A stretch of 64,000 nucleotides of DNA, taken from assembly GCA_026315105.1 (NCBI GenBank), contig CM048750.1, positions 401,291,002 to 401,355,001 on the forward strand, given 5' to 3'. Source of the DNA: Locusta migratoria (taxonomy: Eukaryota > Arthropoda > Insecta > Orthoptera > Acrididae). The number at the start of each line of letters is the position of its first letter. Positions within the stretch are counted from its first letter, which is position 1. The notes under the pieces are model-generated. The model was not told the origin of the DNA. It saw nothing but the letters and a program-made list of their open reading frames with translations, and searched no databases. Both the position numbers and the translations under genes were made by a program. Below, in pieces: positions 57,125 through 64,000 of the stretch.

Positions 57125-57860
57125 CTAAAAAAAAACTGCCCAGTTCACACCACACACCCGTGTAGCAGCTTCCTGAGTGTAGTGGACTCCTGACCTATTT
57201 AGCGGAACCTGAAAACCCACCACCCTTTGGCGCAAGTCGAGGAATCTGCAGCCCAGACGATTGCAGAACCGTCTGAGCCTCTGATTCAGACCCTCCACTC
57301 GGCTCTGAACCAGAGGTCCGCAGTCGGTCTTGTCAACTATGCTGCAGATGATCAGCTCTGCCTTCATCTTGCTAGCAAGACTGGGAGTCTTTACCATTTC
57401 TGATAGACGCTCGAAACCAGAGAGAATCTCTTCCGATCCAAAGCTTCACACATCGTCGGTCCCGACATGAGCCACCACCTGTAGATGGCTGAACCCTGTG
57501 CTCTTCATGGCATCCAGAAGGACCCGTTCAACATCTGGAATGACTCCAATGGTATGCACACAAGTGCACATTAGACTTCTTACCCTTCCTAGCAGCCATA
57601 TCCCTAAGGGGCTCCATCACCTGCCTAACATTGGAGCTTCCAACTACTAACAACTTCAGACTGGGAGCAAAAACGTTAGAGTATTGTTTCAAACGACAAC
57701 AGGGCACAGATAGGGAGACACCATTGATCTGGGAGACACGCAGTCTATGTTATCTATGGTCTGTGTCATAGAGTGGAAACACTCTGGAGTGAGTATTGTG
57801 TTCTGTCTTCTCTAGGAGGTGCTGGTCCTGCTCATGTTATCAACATTGAGCTAGAATTGT
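57125..57860 (-). pseudogene. CR1-like LINE ORF1 with SGNH esterase domain
   Basis: Upstream of ORF2 copy 2 on the same strand. Block I, LLVVGSSNVRQVMEP (57660-57618), holds the nucleophile Ser in the position of GDSxxR. Block III is VVAHVGTDDV (57478-57448), like the VVxHxGTND motif. The last block, FLDLRQRVVGFQVPLNRSGV plus HYT (57235-57180), holds the catalytic His of the DxxH motif. Esterase-type ORF1 proteins are known in CR1/L2-group LINEs and are thought to assist membrane or RNP steps. Frames change between blocks I and III and at 57400, so it is inactive. Confidence 0.7.
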
Positions 57861-58413
57861 CACTTGATATTATTATATAAATATGCAAACTTGAAAATTG
57901 AAGTGCCGATTTTCTATGATAATTTTATCAGGAGCCCAATGAAACTTATATAAATCGAAAGATGGTTTGATGTAGATGTGCACAATACAATAATCATTAG
58001 TGTACATAGCCGTTGAGAGTGGTAAAAACAGAGTAGATGTTTTCAAAGCTGGATCACAATTTAAAATCTCCAACTCTAATAAAAATTGAGGTGCTACCAA
58101 CAGCTGCCCGAGGGATGATCAATATTAGAAAAACACTGATGGTAACATCAATGTTCAATTCAAAGAAATTGATGTACGATAGGCATCAAAAGGAAAATGT
58201 CCAGGAATATCAGTGTTTTGGGTGCCGAAACAAACAATCCTTGGTAGAACCACAGACCCACATTACTAGACTGGTACTACTGAATATAGTATTATTAGTC
58301 TTCCAGTCACTTTAATCACTGTATCAATTATTTGTGTACGGATATAACAGTTGAAAGAAATAGGGATAAACAGATAAAATTTCGCCACATTTGGAGTTCT
58401 GATGTAAAGGCTA
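57861..58413. other. Unassigned intronic sequence
   Basis: A 92-codon plus-strand frame (58037-58315) with KEN and CFGCRN has no recognised family. ATTACTAGACTGG at 58261-58273 matches the terminus of the element at 24101. Confidence 0.3.
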
Positions 58414-58642
58414 AATTTTACTTACGGCGGTGGCGTAGTGTGCAGTTGTTGGCAACGTTCGCTTTATGAGGGATATGTACAAAAACCTGTCAACTGTACA
58501 GCAGGTACAGAATTAATTATTTACTTCATGGTCAACATGAAAGATTATGCCCCTAATTCTATGTGACTGGTATCCGAAGTGTCTCATTCATTAGTCGCTG
58601 CCAGCTTCAGCACACTACGTCGCCACTGCCGCAAGTAAAATT
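58414..58642. mobile_element. Small TIR element (MITE), 229 bp
   Basis: Ends AATTTTACTTACGGCGGTGG and, inverted at the right end, AATTTTACTTGCGGCAGTGG, continuing to GTAGTGTGC on both sides. TA is present just outside both ends with one intervening base on the right. No coding capacity. The superfamily could be Tc1/mariner-like if TA is the target. Confidence 0.75.
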
Positions 58643-58958
58643 CTATTGTATACCAGACAAACTTGATGAATTTGTGTAATACTAATTCACTAATCCGCAA
58701 CTTCAGTGTTTTATGAAGTTCACAAACTGATGCGAAATACAACACTAACTTGTTGATATTTGTATATTAATCCACCAAAGGTGGCAGTACTATACTTGAT
58801 GAAAGGATTGAACAGTAACAATGTAATTGACTTTCCGGACTTTCTAAATACTTAGATCAAACCAAACCAAAGAGACAGGGAATGGATTTTAAGAAAGTCC
58901 GTGGCTGACGCACAAAAAATTTACACAAAAGAACTACCTACAAAAAGAAATGATAGCC
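58643..58958. other. Unassigned spacer
   Basis: AT-rich, nothing recognised. Confidence 0.3.
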
Positions 58959-59097
58959 CATCAAAAACATAAAATGTACAAAAATGCAAGTCTTCCGATG
59001 AATTCTTTCCACCATAAAAAGTCATGAGATCTTATGGAAAACCAAGTTGGTTATTTTAGTCGGTGTTCATGGAACCACCTATTCAACTCCTTGTCAT

Positions 59098-59156
<59 letters not shown>

Positions 59157-59519
59157 AGTTATCTACCAACATCTGTAGTGACTATATCAAAATTATACAT
59201 ATTTATTTCTATAATAAATATAATGTCTTGGCAATCACATAGCAATGTACACTAATATTTAAAATACTTTAGCAAATGTGAGGTATTTAATTCCTACATA
59301 ATTATGTTTGGATACATAGTGGAATATAAATTATTTTTATATGTTGATGTAATTTCCCAATCATTATATGTATTATAGAACTAAAGATGTCAATAATAAT
59401 ATGTAGATAGGGAACAACTTACCGTGAAGACTTGTTTTTCCCATAAGATCTCATGACTTTTTGTGGTGGAAAGCATTCGTTGTGAGACTTGCATTTTTGT
59501 ACATTTTATGTTTTTGATG
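58959..59519. repeat. Inverted repeat around a 51-base poly(T)
   Basis: Arms 58959-59045 and 59430-59519 share ACATAAAATGTACAAAAATG CAAGTCT and AAAAAGTCATGAGATCTTAT in opposite orientation, with few mismatches. The interior contains a pure poly(T) tract at 59100-59150 and AT-rich sequence. No coding. Confidence 0.8.
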
Positions 59520-59589
59520 TGATCAGGTTCTCGGAGATTGTAGACGGAGTGACTGGAGACCCTGGTAATGTGTGCATGAGTTCGTCTAA

Positions 59590-59720
59590 GTGATTATGTG
59601 AATGTGTGTATACTCTTTCTTTCTGACAAATTGAGTTATGAGAGTGTGATTGTCTTTTTTACATGCCTGTCTGTGGCTCACCAATCCTCTTTACGGTAAG
59701 TTGCTATCTTTCCTCATTAT
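59590..59720 (+). mobile_element. Penelope-like end fragment
   Basis: GTGATTATGTGAATGTGTGT, then CTTTCTGACAAATTGAG where the hammerhead region would be, and TTTACGGTAAGTTGCTATCT TTCC at the terminus. Similar to the ends at 53835-53945 and 54640-54775. Confidence 0.5.
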
Positions 59721-62629
59721 TATTGATTCTCGGAGAATTTGGACACATTATCTGTAGCATAGATTGATCAGTGTCCTCATTTCATCAGTATTCTGTCTAT
59801 ACTCGTGAATAGCTGACACCATGAGTCGATTTCCACGATGGGCAAAAATCGCTGGCCATTTCTGCAGGTAGTTCTAACAGATTGGTCCTGCTTATCTGAA
59901 GCCCATCTTTCCCCACTAACGTGTAGGACTTGCCTGTAGTATCTGATTTCGCCGATCTGCCCACAGGTCGGGTTTTATTGTGTCTGGCATAATGCGGTGG
60001 ATCTTCGTGGTTTATCCATGGACCCAGGCTGGCAATGCACCTTGGCAAGCCATAGGCCATGGGCAATGCAACTAGCAATGCAATGAAACTTCCTCATAAT
60101 GATCGTTCATTTGAAAATGTATGTCAATAATAAGTTTTTTTGATACTGTTATCAATTAACAACATTGGCCATTGTGGCATGAGACAATGGGATGTCTGTA
60201 TCTCACCTTGTTTTAGCTTTGCAACTTTCATAATTTTTAACTGACATAAAGTCAGCAAATTCAGTGTCCAGATCGAGGGAGAATCGGGACATATCAATAG
60301 ACTACTGAAAATTGGGAGTCCTGATTCTTGCTGAACATGTAGCAGTACTAGTCCTCGTTAATGTGGCAACTCGGTGTTCTAGTACTGCACTCACACTTTT
60401 ACTTGGCTGCTGAGTGGAGGATGCTGGAAGAGGAAGCTTACTTTTGGCTCATAGTGCTTCGCTTTCTTCTTCCAGTGCAGGCAGCTGGCAGCTTGCAGCT
60501 TATAAAAGAAACAAAAGTGTAATCTGTTAATGTGGCATTGAAGGGTCACGAAATTTTAATGTTTGCTACTCTCTTCAAGAGACTTATTAATCAGATGTAG
60601 CAACGTTCTGCCTGTTTTCCCCATCACAGCATTGAATGAGAATAATGACTATAGCTTGGAATTATCATCTATTTGGTGTGATGGCTTACATTTGGTGTTT
60701 GGCTCCATTCAAATGAAATCAGAAATTTGTCATGTGACATTGCTTGCCCAAGTAAGGTAATCTTTGGCCGTCGATGTGTCAGATGACATATTGTAATTCG
60801 TTAGTTTCAGCTTTCTCATAATAAAACTTGCAATACGCAGTTTCAACACAACGGCGCATTATGAAAAATATTACAAAATACATCATTATTATAATTAAAT
60901 TTCAATTAATGATGTATCAACATTATAACATAACAATTACAAGTGGCGAGTCAATGACATGAATGCTGTTGATTAGTGTATAAAGTACTGGTCTATTGTG
61001 TTTAGGGCGTTTTTCTGGTGTTTAGTTATACGACCTGGGACTTTCTTATTTGTAGAACTCCAGTCTCAACAAAATGTTGTCTTTGTGATGATGACTAGTT
61101 TTACAGACTGATCTGCAGCGTAGCTTGAAGACTGAGTTAGGCTGAGAGCCGACAGTTTGGTAGTCACCCGTGTATTTAGGAGGTGTCACTTGTGTTTATG
61201 TAAGATGATTCATAACAAACTCCTACAATTGTAAGATGAAAAAAATACTTAGGACAGAGCTGGTGTCACTCACAGTACCCAGCCACAACACTAACCATTA
61301 CTTAATATTCATAGGATATATGACTTCAACTGACCATTACGCTATACCAACACCATGCAAAATGTGCTCAGGGTTTAGTATCATAGTGTTCTCGCCGAAC
61401 TTTATCATTGATATGTTATTATTGCATGTGGTTACAGGACATTGAACTGCAGGTGACTTGTTTGATACATCAATAATGTTCAGTTGTCACAAAATAGCTT
61501 ACTGCAAGTTATAAAAACTGTGAGTATTATGACAAATAAAGACGGTGCGTGTTGCGAGATGGAGCATTAATTTCCAATTTTATTCAAACGAAGTCGAATG
61601 ACAAATGTAAGCTATGATACTTCTTTTCTATAGTCACTCTTTTGAATGAATGAGAACACCATTTTGAATGACAGTCCTTTTTTTTTCCTTCAAAGAAATT
61701 GTCAGAGTACAGGGAGCTGAAAAACCAGTCACAACCCGTTCACTCATTTTGAAAAAAAGTATAGTGAAATGCAGTGAACACCACCACATGCAAGTCAACA
61801 ATACATGCACAGCGGCTATGACAAATAACTTATAAATAACGGAAACTTCGTGCCATCATTTACATCTGTTTGTCTGACGATACCGTTAGCAGTGCCATCT
61901 GTTGGTTTGAGTTGTATAGCCTACTATACTTACTGTCAGGTCTACTAGCCAGAATTTTATTTCCTTACAGAGCAAAATTACAGTGCAATGTGCATTTGTT
62001 ACCCCATTTAACATATTATGTTAGATGATAATTTATTTAAATTGTAGGGGTTTTCGGGGAGGTCTGGAATAATTGTGAGTGGCACGTGACGTTAGCGGTG
62101 GAAAAATACAAACTGGAAGTGCCTGTAAATTGGCAGTCACAAGCATACTACCTGTGTCTTCAAACTCTTTGAGTTAGTTCCGCAATGCAAAGTGACAGTT
62201 TAGAATGTAAACAAAGCAGCTGATCGTGCTGGTTTGTGTTGACTCTCAGCTGGTGTTCACATCAGTCTGTTAATTACTTGCAAAATAGCTTGCGTTTTGT
62301 TTATGTATTGCTTTATTTCCTATACTGTCCGAGTGGAAAATAACTGTTTTACAGAGAGCATGTATCTTTCAGTGATCATTCACATACTTAAAAAAACAAA
62401 TCCATAATGACTTTCTTCAAATCATGTACTAAGCTGAAAGAAAATCTGTGTTCTACATAGTGCCTCGTGGCTCTTGTCTCGGGTTTCTCGGCTGACGTCT
62501 GTAACTGACTATTCGCTAGCACGAAATAAGGCTCAAATTGGCTAGCACTGAGAAAGTTTTGCATTTCATTGCTGTTGGAGGGTGAAACTTGGGCAATGTC
62601 AGTCACTGGGCGAAATGTCTCATCAAACG
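59721..62629. other. Intronic sequence, no recognisable genes
   Basis: Several short frames (for example minus 60078-59797, 93 codons) with no known motifs. A phrase at 61600-61660 is related to 45350-45400. Otherwise AT-rich unique-looking sequence. Confidence 0.35.
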
Positions 62630-62633
62630 TCAC

Positions 62634-62892
62634 CGAGCGAGGTGGCGCAGTGGTAAGACACTGGACTCGCATTCGGTAGGACGGTGGTTCAAATCTGCCT
62701 CCGGGCATCTATATTTAGGTTTTCTGTGATTTATGTAAATCACTCCAGGCAAATGCCGCAATGGTTCCTTTGAAAGGGCTCGGCCGATTTCCTTCCCCAT
62801 CCTTAACCCAAACATCTGAGCGTGAGCTCTGTCTCTTATGACCACACTGTCGTCGGGACGTTAAACTCTAAGATTCCTTCCATCCTTCCTTC
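62634..62892 (+). mobile_element. tRNA-derived SINE, third family
   Basis: A box region GAGGTGGCGCAGTGGTAAGA and B box GGTGGTTCAAATCTGCC, body with CCGATTTCCTTCCCCATCC, then TCGTCGGGACGTTAAACTCT and a CCTTCCTTCC tail. The body is a common arthropod SINE type to my recollection. It has no relation to the six-copy family apart from the promoter boxes. Confidence 0.85.
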
Positions 62893-63019
62893 CTGATTAA
62901 ATGTCAACAGAAAATCCCAAGACAGATGTCAATGGGCTACATGTCAACAGATTGTCATGACAGCTTCAGATGTACAGAAGAGACAAATTTGAGACAGTCT
63001 GCTTTGTTTCTGCTTTGTC

Positions 63020-63955
63020 ACTGCTGCAGATATGTTGGGTGGTTTTAAGATAGAAACTTCCGATCTGAATCTTACCAACGTCCTTTAGGTCTCAATGGAT
63101 GGTCCTAATGTCAATGGGGCATTCTTGGAGGCTCTGCCTCTTGATCTGAAGAGTATTCATGGGGACAGTGCATCAATGTTCATTGATATGGGATCTTGTG
63201 GTCTTCATACAATTCTTCAGTGTTTCAAGAATGCAGCCTTAAAGACTAACTGGGCCATTGAACCATTTCTGAGGTTGATTTATAATGTGTTGAAAAATGA
63301 ACCTGTGATAAGAGCTGATTATCAAAGATTTAATAAACCTGAAAATCAGCCATTCCCTAAAAAATTTTGCTCCGTGCACTGGCTGGAAAATGCGAATGCG
63401 GCTGACCGTGCAGTAAAAATCATCCCCTTTCTAAAGACTTATCTGGACAAAATAAAGGCGCACAAGATTACGATACACTTGTAGCTTGTGAATGATGTTA
63501 AAGAACCTTCAAGATCCTGTTGCCAGCTAAAATATCCTGTTATAGCTTTGTTTCGGGGCAGGAATTTTTATATTTTTATTTTATTTTATTTTTTGAGGGA
63601 ATTCCTATGTGTGGCCCCTTGGCACCTTCTCTTTACAATTCTTTGTCTTCTCTACTGGCTGATGTAATGTCCTTAATTGTCAAGACTGAGATTATCTGCA
63701 GCAAAATCAGCGTGTATCATAAAAATCGATGATAAAGGTCACGGTTTTTTGGCTGAGCTCAGAAAAGTAAAAGTGTCTTCCAAAGATATTTCAACTTTCA
63801 GAACTGAGTGCAGTAACTTCCTGTTTGAAAGGTGTGCAAACATCTTTTTAAAATCACCTTTGAAGTACAGTATTTGTAAATATATAAGCTTTTGTGATCC
63901 AACTGTGATAAATAGCAGCCTAAGAACTAGCAAGGCTAGAATCTTGAATGCCTAG
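63020..63955 (+). pseudogene. hAT-like transposase-derived gene remnant
   Basis: From ATG 63095: MDGPNVNGAFLEALPLDLKS, then IDMGSCGLHTILQCFKNAAL, RLIYNVLKNEPVIRADYQRF, PFPKKFCSVHWLENANAADR. This is the SMDGPNVN / GSCGLH / FCxxRWLEN pattern of a large family of hAT-type transposase-like proteins in invertebrates. After a stop at 63482 and a frame change, a second part (63677-63955: LRKVKVSSKDISTFRTECSN, KSPLKYSICKYISFCDP) matches the next block of the family. Upstream of the ATG, NLTNVL followed by a stop continues the homologous frame, so the 5' part is lost or decayed. It runs to near the right edge. Confidence 0.8.
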
Positions 63956-64000
63956 CAGAACTTCTCTTCCCAGAATTGGATAAGTGCCAAGGATTGTAAT

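Noticed and set aside
62634..62710. tRNA gene
   Set aside because: Followed by a SINE body and tail; no acceptor-stem closure.

Overview
This is a stretch of large, AT-rich insect genome in which almost all recognisable coding sequence belongs to transposable elements. One piece of a conserved host gene is visible: two exons of insulin-degrading enzyme (IDE) at 41498-42003, plus strand. Six copies or fragments of one tRNA-derived SINE, several other tRNA-headed SINEs, abundant Penelope-like debris and the very large TE-filled intron all fit a short-horned grasshopper or locust. From memory of its repeats I think of Schistocerca, but that is an inference.

Layout. 1-2000: minus-strand LINE with ORF1 end and endonuclease, running off the left edge. 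2614-7988: minus-strand LTR element with a gag-like gene but no recognisable pol; one LTR carries a perfect four-unit heat-shock element; the body is broken by a SINE and a Penelope remnant. 8235-22323: a pile of four broken Ty1/copia elements (one plus, three minus) with SINE, solo-LTR and poly(A) insertions; two of them are fused into a chimera. 22568-23686: a PIF/Harbinger transposase with only two nonsense codons. 24101-30412: non-autonomous terminal-inverted-repeat (TIR) and foldback elements, including a 189-bp near-perfect palindrome and three copies of an unrecognised TIR family with arrays of ACGTCA-like motifs. 32520-32740: a DUF4817 helix-turn-helix fragment. 33370-38425: a LINE RNase H gene split by a Ty3/gypsy element with both LTRs and a target duplication. 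38468-39320: an internally deleted mariner.

41498 to the right edge: IDE exons followed by at least 22 kb that I read as intron. It contains Penelope endonuclease and RT fragments, two palindromic Penelope-end structures with hammerhead-like cores, SINEs, two copies of a CR1-like LINE (one with an SGNH-esterase ORF1), small TIR/foldback elements and, at 63095-63955, a decayed hAT-like transposase gene.

How it fits together: the region is layered. Several insertions can be ordered because removing the insert and one target duplication rejoins the older reading frame: SINE in the gag-type element, SINE in copia 2, solo LTR in copia 4, gypsy in the LINE RNase H. All element genes seen are disrupted, so the only sequence likely to be under host-gene selection is the IDE exon pair.
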